Source: Cantharellus purpuraceus
Taxonomy: Eukaryota > Basidiomycota > Agaricomycetes > Cantharellales > Hydnaceae
Reading direction: 5' to 3'
Length of the DNA stretch: 64,000 nucleotides
Assembly (NCBI GenBank): GCA_025174535.1
Contig: JALBUN010000001.1
Coordinates: forward strand, 3,038,001 to 3,102,000
Positions 48,542-59,415 of this stretch are shown here, piece by piece; within the stretch, counting starts at the first letter, position 1; each line of letters begins with the position of its first letter. Both the position numbers and the translations under genes were made by a program. Under the pieces are notes generated by a model that was given only the letters and a program-made list of their open reading frames with translations, had not been told where the DNA came from and ran no database searches.

Positions 48542-49968
48542 TCATACGATGGGTGCATTGGGGGTGGTTTTTGTATCCTTCTGACGACTGTCTGTATTGT
48601 TGCCAGAATTCGCCGAGGGTGCAGTACTAGACTGTCTAATTCCCTTTCCATGCAATACTCGGCGCAAGCTGTCAAGCATTAGAGATACCCGAGAAGGTTT
48701 ACATGGCGGTGTAACTGGAGGAAAAGAGTTCAATGTCGATGACTAGAAGTGTGATTATGAACCGTGTGAGGATGAGTGGACAAGAACCTGTGCGCACTCA
48801 CAGGATGATCTGGATGCGTTAGATATTCTGGGTCAGGGGGTAGAGCGGGCGATATGGTATGTATCATGCGACCGACTAGCTTGTAAGCCCAGCCTTTCCA
48901 GACGCAAACAACCTGCGCCTGTATGAGGATAAAGAACTCTAGGAAAGTCGACACAGCTGGGATATCATGTGAACTCTCAAGAGATGCGTCGAATGTGTTC
49001 AAACCCACCTTGCCAAAAAATACTAGTGTGAATAAGATTAATGCGTGTCTGAGTAGATGGAATGTTGATGATCGAAAAGAACACGGCTGTGGTTGTGAGA
49101 AGCCCAACCATTGCCCCTAGTCGGAGAATAAGGGTATAGTCTGGCGTCCTCGACAGCAAGGCATTTTGGTGACGATGATAAAATCGCAAGATTAGAAATA
49201 AGATGGCGACGGACAACATGAGAGCAAAACCAAGGGGTATCCAAAGCAAGTATCCAGATACAACTAACAGCGGATCGGACAGAAGGATACATAGAAATTT
49301 TTTAAAAACAGCTGGGGGACGCAGTCCACCTGTACGGACAAGAGTCGGGACAGGAACAAAGATAAGAGGTAGTGCCCAAACTACCCAAGCAAACGGTGGG
49401 ATCTGTGAGTCATGTCATCGATCCATGTACAAGAATGATCACAACTGACGATAAGGAGCAACCGCGAGAGTCACGGACACATGTCGAGGTAGCTCCGAAG
49501 AGACCTCTTCTGGTGACTCGGCACGCCTGACCATGAGGAATATACATAGTGAAAAGCTGACGTCGAATGCAATTCTGACACTCAAGAAATAGCCATAACT
49601 GCACAAACAAAAAAGATTGGTACCAACAGACGCAACCGGAGGTACCACGCACAGTAATCCATCAATTCCGCACATGCGTGCCAGAGCATTGTCGTTCACA
49701 AAGCCGGTAACATGTTGCTCCAAAGAATGCCACAGGAACCCTGGCAAAGCGCCGAGGAGTGATCGAAGGATATCGCCTACAAGAAGTGCAGATATCACAG
49801 GATGTCGCTTGATTTGGCAAAAGTACTGTGTCGCAAGCAATAAGGTTATGAGAACAGTCGAAGAAACCTTAATGATGAGGAAATTTACTCAAAACTATGT
49901 TTGATAACAAGCATCAAACGCACCTGGAGGACAACAAACGTTATCCGCAGTGCTGAAGTGTTGATCAT
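48542..49968 (-). CDS. Seven-transmembrane protein, receptor-like, unassigned
   Basis: Five exons (49968-49924, 49867-49463, 49402-49009, 48956-48802, 48742-48542) encode 399 aa. Seven hydrophobic helices can be followed: VVLQVSSTVLITLLLA; HPVISALLVGDILRSLLGAL; GLLCVVPPVASVGTNLFCLC; VTLAIPPFAWVVWALPLIFV; GYLLWIPLGFALMLSVAILF; ILRLGAMVGLLTTTAVFFSI; and FLEFFILIQAQVVCVW. The N-terminus is very short and the last 100 residues are polar and Ser/Thr-rich, a layout seen in fungal G-protein-coupled receptors. No Ste2, Ste3, Git3 or PQ-loop signature was recognised, so it is called receptor-like only. The donor at 49462 (GTTGCT) is weak. A 31-bp GT...AG stretch in exon 2 (around 49590-49620) is read through because it is too short to be an intron. 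Confidence 0.7.
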
Positions 49969-50843
49969 CTAGGTTACGATGCTCGCAGGGGCTAAACAGC
50001 ACAGATAGGAACTGGGGCAGCCAGGCTCGTAGTGGCTTTCAAGCGTAGTAAGAGGAGGAGCCACCTCTGAAGTAGAGCATCATCAAGGGGACTGCAAGTG
50101 GCACCGGAGATTCAACTTCAGGATGTTATCCAATGGTGTCGTGCAATTATTCGCACGACGTCGGGTAGCGTAGCGTTCTGAATCGGGAGGTGGGCACTCA
50201 GATATCTGATGAGACCGAAAGTGGGGTGTCAGGGCTGATCCTACTGCAGCGCACTGTAATAAAGCTCCTGGTATGGCGGTAGGATGGAAATATATTAATT
50301 GAGTGAGGTTTGCCGGAGGGGCGCATTTGAGAGCAAAAGAGTCGCGATACAAGGTTGCCGTCCACTGAAACTTGTCCAATTTTGGACAGTAACGTGATGC
50401 CGACTGCCGACATTGTATTTGGATTTTTAGGATACTTTCAACTGGTCGTGGCTTGTGGGCATCTCTGCATGTAGCACTTACTTTTTGTGTCTTGCTCCGT
50501 GTTATCGATAGAGGAATGGTGGTGTTACTATGATGACCAATCAACTGCAGTTCCGAAAGTCAAGATCAATTAGACGTTAGTTTACTTTGTTATTAGCTAT
50601 GCAATGTTGGATGTGTTGGTATCATCCGCCAGCCCCTTAACCTGTCCTTTGATGTCACCCCATTTCCAGTACAAGTAACTTGGACTGGCTGAGGAGTAAA
50701 TCAATTCTCTGTCCCTGCGGCAACAATTTGAGCAAATAAAATGTCATTACACTGTAACAACAACTGCCCTCTTTTAATCTACTAAAGAAAACGTCCGAAA
50801 GGAGCGGGGAGTTGGAAGACAGATAAACCAAGCCAAGTCCATG
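49969..50843. other. Intergenic region
   Basis: About 875 bp between two minus-strand genes. A 153-codon minus ORF at 50083-50544 lacks any recognisable motif and has no supporting exon structure. No gene is supported. Confidence 0.4.
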
Positions 50844-53604
50844 TCATCCATGTGCTAGTGTGCTCGCTCGAGATCCGGTCGCTGTCGTAACTAGTCTCTT
50901 CCCGTATCCCATGGTGACCAGCGAGTCTGAGTCATCATCCTCTAGAATAGTCCCCAACACTGGTTCATCTGCAAGGATCCATCCCATAGCCGCACGAATG
51001 TCAGGGTCCGTAGAATATGGATCAGGACTGACAACTGGTCGTGGGCTGTTTCGATCTGCTTCTGACATCGTGGCTGGCCATCCATAAGGATCCACCGGAT
51101 CCACTGGGCTCGTCGGTAAACTGGAAGTGGGTATCATGTGCCAGCTACTTCGCGCTGTTTCCGACGTGTCCAACACTTGATAGTCGCTTATCATCGGGTT
51201 TGGCATGGTGGCGAAAGGATTCTCCGGTCGGATGTCTTCGAGCGACGGCTGCGTACTCTGTACACTGTAACCACTTCTACGAGCGGTGGTTTGCAGGCCC
51301 CTTTCTCGCATGCCACCAGTCGCTTCTTCCTCGTCAGGGTCATAGCTAGGAATTCGATGTGAACCTCGGCGTGGCCCTCGGCGTAACCGTGAAAGGATAA
51401 GAAACCCAACAGCAGCAGCGACGACGACAACCCCAACCGCTGTAAATACACCTATTACCCTCGGCGGTTGTTGAAAAAACCTAAAACGAAGATGTAAGAT
51501 GTTTAGGTCGGGAAGGAATGAATGGTGACCTACCCAGGTGACTGATCTGACCCCTGTTGAGTAGAAGTTGAAGTGGCATTCGGGTCATGAGCTCCTTGTG
51601 ATCCAGTTGCGCCGGGATGATTGGGCGAGTTACTTCCAAAGATAGAAGCTAACGTAGGGTTTGAAGTAGACGCCGTAGAACCCAACGTAGAATTCATCGT
51701 AGAACCCAACGTAGGACCCCGTGTAGAATCCAGTATAAGGCCCGACGTGGGGTCCACCGTAGAACCAAACCTTCCAATGCAACTGTTCAATTACATGACC
51801 ATTGGAAGATAATGTTCAAACATACTGAAGAGAAGAGGACAAGACTATAGGTAGTTCTGTTGGATTAGCACTGCTACTATGCGCAAGTATTTCCGACGGC
51901 AAGCTCCTGTGTGGACCATAGTTTATTAACAGGTGCAATCTATAGGGTAGTAGGGACGCACGGAACGATAGTCGGCGATCTGGAGCAACAGAGGTTATTA
52001 TGCGTTACTTTCGAGGGAGGAAGTAAAGGAGGCTTACGGATTTGGGAACGAAAGGCCCACTGATGGCCTGAACTCAAATCAATGATCAAACAGATAAACT
52101 GGTCAAGAAGGGGGATACTTACGGTGTGGCTGGTAAGTTTGTACTCGGAGAGGCGCTCAAGCTACGATCGAGTAAAACAAGTGTAGGTAAGAAATTGGAT
52201 ACAGGAACAGAAATGATGGTGAGCGTACGGCGGAGTAGGTTGTATTGGCGTGAGTATGCTCGCGGGATTGGGGGGCATAGGAATAGACGTATGGGCGCTT
52301 GTGGGTAGGAGAGGAAGTGGGGAGAGATTGGTCGTGGGAGAAGGAGGATATGTCGTATTCTGCACCGACGTGATTGGCGGGAATGAAGATGATAGTAGAA
52401 TTGACGTAGGCAGTAGGGGTGACGAGTGAAATGAGGGTGAAGGGAGTGATAAAGGCAGTGGGAGTGACGGGAGTGATGAAGGTGATGATAAAGATAGCGA
52501 CAGTGAGGGTAATGGGAGCGATGGGAGCGATGAGGGTGGTGATAAGGACAGCGAGAGTGAGGGAAGTGGGAGTGAAGGCAGTGATGAGGGTGGTGATAAG
52601 GACAGCGAGAGTGAGGGTAGCAGGATTGATGGGAGCGATGAGGGCGGTAACAAAGACAGCGAGAGTGAGTGGAGTGGGAGCGATGGGTGTGATGAGGGTA
52701 GTGACAAGGATAGCGGGAGTGAGGGAAGTGGGAGTGAGGAGGATAGTGGAACTAACGAGGATAGTGAGGGCAGTGGAGGTGAGGAGGGTAGTGGAACTAA
52801 CGGGGATAGTGGGAGTGAGGGGAGTGGAGGTGAGGAGGGTAGTGGAACTAATGAGGATAGCGGGAGTGAGGGCCGTAGAGGTGAGGAGGGTAGTGGAACT
52901 AATGAGGATAGCGGGAGTGAGGGCCGTAGAGGTGAGGAGGGTAGTGGAACTAATGAGGATAGCGGGAGTGAGGGCCGTAGAGGTGAGGAGGGTAGTGTGA
53001 CTAATGAGGATAGCGGGAGTGAATGCAGTGAGTATGACGAGGGAAGTGGGGGCGGGGGAAGCTGCGTAACATGAGGCGTGTCCGTCAGAGGTGAAAAAGT
53101 GGGGAGGCCCTTGCTGAGATCAGATACGAGGGTAGAACCAGCGGACTTCAGCACTGATTTCTCTTTGGAGACTGCATGGGATATAACAGAGGAACCTTTT
53201 GAAGCCGCTGTAGCAACATTGGAGAGCACTGTAGTGACCACGGGGGGGGCCTGAAGCGTGAGTGAGTGGTGATCAGGGAGAGGGATCTTGACAGTGGGCA
53301 GCGTCGTAGGCTCCGAAGGCAGATTCAGGTGTGGAGAGGATTGGGACAACCCGTCGGCGACGCTGTGTACCACACTTCCGGGGTTGAGAGGCAATAAGCC
53401 AGAACCTAGGAGCGTGCCTCGAGACACGGGCGTGTTGGTTAGAGAGGAGGGTGCCGACGGCGCCATTATTACACTACTAGACGATATATAGGTTGTAAGC
53501 CGTGCGACTAGAGACGCGATTGGTTTGAGATGCTGCAAGGACCACACCCTGGCAAAAGTCGACGTGCCTTTAGCCAAGTGAAAGAACGCCTTCAGCACGA
53601 CCAA
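50844..53604 (-). CDS. Mucin-like membrane protein with Leu/Pro/Ser repeats
   Basis: Several exons. Exon 1 ends at 52230 and starts at 53604 or, less likely, at the internal ATG 53466. Exon 2 is 52161-52123. Downstream exons include one ending at 51534 and the terminal exon 51480-50844. Exons between 52122 and about 51790 were not fully resolved. The ectodomain carries a coding minisatellite (units like LPLSSLVPLPSSPLRPS), then shorter G-S-T repeats (GPTLGSTMNSTLGST). A single membrane helix follows, VIGVFTAVGVVVVVAAAAVGF, then LRRGPRRGS and an approximately 185-residue acidic tail with DYQVLDTSETAR. The layout suggests a cell-wall or adhesion sensor, without a named domain. No clear signal peptide was found, so the true start may be in an upstream exon. 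Confidence 0.65.
52435..53050. repeat. Coding minisatellite, main unit 51 bp
   Basis: Three nearly identical 51-bp units (about 52838-52990; plus-strand motif GGAACTAATGAGGATAGCGG) are flanked by increasingly diverged units extending left to about 52435. On the coding (minus) strand they encode a 17-residue unit starting LPLSSLVPL. Because units are multiples of three, length changes would keep the frame. The identical copies suggest recent expansion by slippage or unequal crossing over. Confidence 0.85.
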
Positions 53605-54705
53605 CCGATGGTAAGAGAAGCCTACTACGCTGCCCGCAAAACACGATAGCGTAGGACACGGAAATTGAGATGAGAGTGCTTGTCACACTGGGTTTCAGCT
53701 CAACTTTAGGAGGGGTTGACGTCGGGTCGGGTATACGGCAGAACGTGAACGCCACACTGCCTCGAGCAGATGATCATCATTGGATAACCAGAGAACCTCG
53801 GCATTGACAGCTGAGGCACAGCCGTTGCCTCTTTGACGCTCCAAGCTATCTATCCGAATCATGGTGGTTCCTACGTTCGTGGGGATCGACGACGACAACC
53901 ATTTGATGTGCAATCTTAATATACAAAGTCGTCAAGTTAATCCGTTTGGACAAATATCTCAACCGTATATAGCATAGCGGCCTGATTAGGTTAGGCAGCG
54001 AAGGATCAAGTTCCTGATTGAGGAAGGAAACGGAGCATGTGCCAGCAAGCCTAGATTGGAAGTGGTGGGGCATGTTCTCAAGCAAGTAGGATCGAGGGTC
54101 AGTAGTTCCACATGGCCCGCTACTGCGCTACCGCCATTGGCACTGCGGTACTGATGGCACGGTCACGTGACCATGGTCCGCTCAATTCAGCCACATCCAG
54201 ATGGTGGTCTCCAACACGACGATAGTCTCAATTCAACTGTAGCTTCATCATAGTTCAACCACCTCAATGCCAAACATCGGGATTAAACAAACCCCGTTTA
54301 TTTCCTGATGACTCTTATGCAGCTTAAGCACATCGTCTACTACTAGTAGGACGGCAAATTTTGGCCATTGGAAGGGCTGTGTTTCATATACAGAAAGTGG
54401 CTGTGTCAAAACAGACCATCACATCACAACGTATTGCCCACTTGATTACAAGCTCATGTGATGAACAAGGACCTAGAAGAACAAACCAGCTTCCTTTCCG
54501 TGAGTTTCCACAGTTATCGTATGTGTTTCAGGTATGTATGAGTTGAACTATGAGGCTACACTAGTAGAAGAATGGCATAGTCCAATCAAAACTGAATCTA
54601 CCATCGGAAATATAGTCGATGAATGAATGGTCCATAGTTGTATCATGTGCTAAACAGATTCTACTTTTCCAGAAGTCAAAAGGAAAATTCCATGTTGTCA
54701 CCCGC
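53605..54705. other. Intergenic region
   Basis: About 1.1 kb between the mucin-like gene promoter and the GT90 gene 3' end. Short ORFs on both strands have no recognisable features, and no RNA gene was identified. Confidence 0.4.
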
Positions 54706-56843
54706 TCACTGCTGTTCCCGGAGTCCGACACTAAGCCTTGCCCACCCCTCGAGAGCTCCTTTCACACTTTCCCGAGCGCGCCCGAGATTGAGATATTCGC
54801 GTGCCCACGCCTGTCCGGCATCTGCGATGCCTCGCGCAAGCGCATCGTGCCGCCCAAAAAATGCGACCAACGAAGGCAGATCTGAGAGATCGGGCTGCAG
54901 GAAAGAACAGTAGAAAGAGACAGACTTATCAGATGTGTTTGACTTGGTTTACGTGCAACACGCACCTGCACTGGTACATAATGCACCCACGGTACGCTTT
55001 GTTCGGAGACCCAGTCACCTAGTAACAAGGGGCGGAACACCAGACTGCCACTGGCCATCTTTACCCTCATATTTGCACCATCGCCCAGTTCTATCAGGAA
55101 CTTCCATGCCGCGCTAGCCTTGGTATCCTCGCTTCCTTGTTGGACGTTAAAAGCAACAATGCTTCTCAGTGGCTTGCGATCAACAAAGAAGCCTTCACTG
55201 TCATTCGGAATGATGATTTCGTGTTCCTTGGGGCTTTGAGTAAAAGCGACAAGGCGCCGAAGTTGTGCAACAGAGTATGATGTTAGATGTTCAGCTGCGG
55301 GACCACGCTTGAAATAGAAGGTTGAAAATGTTGATTCTAACGAGAAAATCGTAAACCAACGTACCCAAAATAGTCCAGCCGTCTTGTTAGCCCATGGAAT
55401 GGCACTTATGCTCTTCTCTGCAGGAGCGAAAAGGTCGAGTGACGGGAGAAGAACGTCGCTTGCCCAAGGAGCTGTGGTTTCTGAGAAAATGGGAGAAAGG
55501 CGTGTGTGGTATGTAACATCTACTTCTCATAAGTGACAGCTTGAATCAGACATCAATCAACAACTAACCAGTGCTTTCATAGACCGATTGAAGTTCCGTG
55601 ACTGCGTGATGCAGACAGGCATCACTCCTCGCTTCAGGAGACGCCACAAATCGAATTGGCAGGGCTGATCGAATATTAAACCCCGCACAACACACCTATT
55701 CGGGTGGACCACGTACTTGGCTCTCTTTCGTCTTCCTCTTCTGATGGCTCCTCTATGTCGGCTTGAGTATGGCATGCGTACTCCCAGCTCCAACGCTCCT
55801 GTTGCGCCATTGAGCGTTCAAGGAAGTTGAGGTCGTCGTCATGAATTGGCCGACCTTGTTCTGTGTTCAAGCCAGTTGGTTCAACTTGTGAGCGAAACTT
55901 GACAGGCGAATTCGGAAGAGGATGGTCAGCTGATAATGCTTCTAGAACATTGACGGCATGAGATGACAGGGCATGGCGTGGCAAAGGGAGAACGTTGAAG
56001 GTTGCGCGAAGGTCAGGCCTGGGGAAGGTAAATGCCGGACTTGAGTGAAAAGTAATTGGACTGACAATGAACCGACAAATGGCCGAATGGCATCCAGCAG
56101 TAACCCTGCGCGACGAGAACGATGCTCCTCGGACACCAAAGCGGTGAGGTTGCCATATGTTATACTGGGCAGACCAGAACGGACGGTGAGGGTGAATGCA
56201 TCTGGAGGGCGATGAGTGGGGAAGACTAGCATATGAGATAGGTACGGACCTGGTAGGGTCTCAGCTTCACTCTGGCGAGGTGCGAGGAGAGAAGGTGAAA
56301 TGGGAGTGAAAAGATTAAGGCGAGAGACGGGAGTGGAGGTTCTGGCTAGGAGCAGAACTCGGTGTGAAGAACGATAAAGAAGCTTATGCAAGTGCTCACA
56401 GATGGGGCGCCTCTTCTTGGAGCGATATAACCGATGTTGCAGGAGAGCATGTGTTTGCTGTGTGGAAGTGAGCAGGGAATCACAGGTGGGAAGACACGCG
56501 TATGGGCACTGACGTTACCACCATGCACATTCAGAAGAGACTCCCACTCGCTTGTGGCATGCTCCAAGACATCAAACAGAGGATGCCTTGGTGCGTCGTT
56601 GCCGACGATGACTTCTCCATTCTGGAAAGTGTGCACGTTGGAGTCAATGGCCTCGGAAGAAACGATCTTGGGAATGCGTGTAGCCTCGATGAGCGACTCG
56701 GCATCATGGTCATAGTCGAGCCAAGCGAGATCAGAATGATGTGAAGAAAAGCAAGAAAAATTGAAGACAGAGAAGTAGAGGAAAAGAATGCATAGTGCAG
56801 GAAAGAGTGTGGTGCCAGAAGTACAGCGTGTTAGGAGAGTCAT
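54706..56843 (-). CDS. CAP10-type glycosyltransferase (GT90 family)
   Basis: Multi-exon gene. Exon 1 is 56843-56514 and exon 2 starts at 56457; several further exons reach the stop at 54706. The ATG at 56843 gives a signal anchor (LFPALCILFLYFSVFNFSCF), so it is a type II membrane protein. An in-frame ATG at 56966 would place 41 residues before the anchor and is less likely. The central part includes FAWTxxxR-type luminal sequence and long loops. The diagnostic C-terminal block is MRVKMASGSLVFRPLLLGDW, then SEQSVPWVHYVPVQPDLSDL and LVAFFGRHDALARGIADAGQ. This is the CAP10 domain end, where other members read ASGSLVFK and MPWVHYVPV. In Cryptococcus, Cap10-like enzymes act in capsule or glycan synthesis; the substrate here is unknown. 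Middle exon boundaries are not all fixed. Confidence 0.8.
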
Positions 56844-59415
56844 AGCGGATGATGTGGGTTGAGTGGGAGTAAGAGACGTATATATGAAGAATACAGTAAG
56901 AAGATGACGAGTAGAATCATCTACTAAACAGCCAGAAAAGCATTCTATTAAGCTATGGCACATCACGTGATCTTATTTCTTGCGCCTAGGCTCTGACACA
57001 TTCAGAAGTGACGCTTAGTTAATCTGGTTCGCAACGTGCGCGTTCGGGTGTGGGAAGTTACCTACAGTGCACTCGCTTCCGAAAGGAGAAACTTCCAGTG
57101 GAAGGTCCTCGATGTCCTTGAAACGTGTCCTGAAATAGGAGCCATTATCCTTGAGGTCTATTCTACCACTCTTCCGTGATCAACAGAAGCACCCGGACCA
57201 ACAGGCTGTCTCGTGATTTTCATTACCGCAATTTTGACCCTGAGCATGCCCCATTCCTTGTAAACATCCTCGACACTGGATATTTTACAATATGTCCGCT
57301 AGTCCGTGAAACTGATGGTCGCATCCTAGTATTTAGGAGCTTGGTGAGTTGTCCTGCACTATCGTAAATTACCTTGGCATGTAGTGATATTACAAGGTAT
57401 GTCTTCTACTTCGCTATTTTGAGACGATGTCACCAGATGTTCGAGCCATTCATTGTCTTCAAAGGAGAGTTGACCTACGTGGTTGTTTAGCTGTGCCGGT
57501 GTCAAGAAGTATCGTGTTGACCTGTATAGTGCATTGCAGACGTACTTCCCCTTTGTCAGTGTCGTCGAGTTCATCCATCTGTGCTGTCATGGACCAAGAA
57601 TTGTGCTCAACTAGTCGGTTTTATCGAGTCAAGAGCCGGGACTATTGTGTCCCCAGTACAGACTCGAGACCTGTATCCAGTCACATCGTTACCGTACGCT
57701 TGAACAGACCACTTCGAAAAACCAGCATGAATGCCCGACTTTCCTTCCGGATACAATGATGGGTGCGATCACGTGGCAATATCAGAACTTCAGGGCAGGA
57801 CAAAGGCGATCGTGCAAAATAAGTGCTACCCGTTTACTTACTTTGCACCACAGCAACTTGAAAATGCCATCAGGTCCGTGACGCCAATGAGCTATAACTC
57901 ATTGGTGAATACATCAAAAATATGTCTGTTCTTGTCATCCACTGATTCTTGTGTCAGAAGAAAGGGTATGGAGATGAACCGCGCACACATATAAACAATC
58001 TACTTCACAAAACAACACCTTTCAACTTACACATTTCTAACTCCTTGTCCCTATTGCAGAATTTCCATTGTCAATAATGGTACATATATCATTAGCCGAT
58101 CCCATAAAGGAAGATATCAGATCAAGGAGCTCCGAAGGTGGGTAGTGCAATGCCATGTTATTAAATTACAAACACAGCTGTCTTTGCTACTACTTACAGG
58201 AGGAACAGTTAGCAGTAGCAGTTATCATTCGGCTATGGTACACAGGATGATGCAATAGTGTAATGAGCGTTCCGAGCCTCATTATGAGGTGTGTCAACAT
58301 TGACTACCTCTCGAACATTTTGTGCACGTGGTGCGCAACGTTTGCTGACCATTTGAAGTGGGTGGAGTCTTGATAATGTTGCCGAGGACCTTAAAGGGTG
58401 GATGATCATGCGAGGCGGCGTTACTTTTGTCAGTGTTGCAAAACACATGATCAATCGGTCGAGGTGACCTGGTTGAATCAGGAACCCACCTCGCCAGAAC
58501 TTCCAGTGAAAGGGAGCTGGGGTTAACCGAGTCCCAACTGACGGTCACTTAAAATAAATGTCACTTGGAACTTGGCCTACCTTTTCGAGTCCTCAGCTAA
58601 CTTGAGGGTTTACCGGCACTTTCAGAGTCTCAGGCTATGAGGTGATATGGCAAACCCCTAACCCATACCATTGTGTCAAGGATAGTCATTTGGTAGTGTT
58701 CTAAACCACATAGCTCATCGGGACTGAGCTCTGTTGTCGCACGCAAAATTGGCGCTGGGAAGACAGTACAATGATCTCGTGCATGACGCCAGACTTGTCA
58801 GAGCATTGATACACGCGCACAAGCATGCGTGGATATCGCCATCAGGAGGCTGATTCTGAGATATCGGTGTCGTGAGTTGATGGAAACCCGCGGATGTGGC
58901 GTCAATCCATTGTGTGCCCCTGTCTGGTCTGAGTATATCATGCTCAACTCAACTGGCTGGTTGAAAGCAACTGACATTCGTGGGTACAGTTCAGGGATTG
59001 CAATGCTATTGCTTGTTCGACGGAAGACCTATGAACGGTAAAATCTCCTTTAAGTCTCTGCGTATAGAGGAAAGCCTGTCCTTTATGGTGTCAACATCGT
59101 CAACAATTCTGATGGATTCAAATTCAGTGCGAATCCAGGCTATAGTTTCCCGCCGGGCAATAGGCTCGGGAATAGCTGAGCATACCACATTAGAATGAAT
59201 GAAATAAATTGAGGAAAGACATACAACGCGAGGCTCTTATTGCGGATCTGTACAGGTTGAGTGCCCTCTGCCTCAAGATAAAATGACGGAGTGAGAGCAT
59301 TCGAGTTGTGACGGTGACAGTGACGGGTCACCAGGTGCTCGTATTCGATCGCCGCTTGGGTCAACTCTCGGGCTGGCTGCTAGTTGCCTGCAACGTCGCC
59401 AGTCATACCCTTTTC
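56844..59415. other. Gene-poor 2.6-kb region
   Basis: No gene could be assembled. One stretch (about 57180-57345, plus strand) translates to a protein-like segment containing FLVNILDTGYFTICPLVRE and TDGRILVFRSL, ending at a good donor (GTGAGT). This faintly recalls the start of CRAL-TRIO lipid-binding domains, but the following exons do not continue convincingly. It could be a decayed gene. The remainder shows only short ORFs. Confidence 0.35.

Noticed and set aside
49590..49620. Possible intron inside exon 2 of the seven-helix gene
   Set aside because: Only about 31 bp between GT and AG, below the 44-bp minimum seen elsewhere in the window, and read-through keeps a hydrophobic helix.
50083..50544. 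153-codon minus-strand ORF in intergenic DNA
   Set aside because: Composition and lack of motifs or neighbouring exons do not support a gene.
52419..53000. 193-codon plus-strand ORF with V/R/M repeats
   Set aside because: Antisense image of the coding minisatellite. The minus frame continues into a membrane helix and tail with good splice sites.
52435..53050. CRISPR-like regular repeats
   Set aside because: Units are contiguous without unique spacers and are coding; the genome is eukaryotic.
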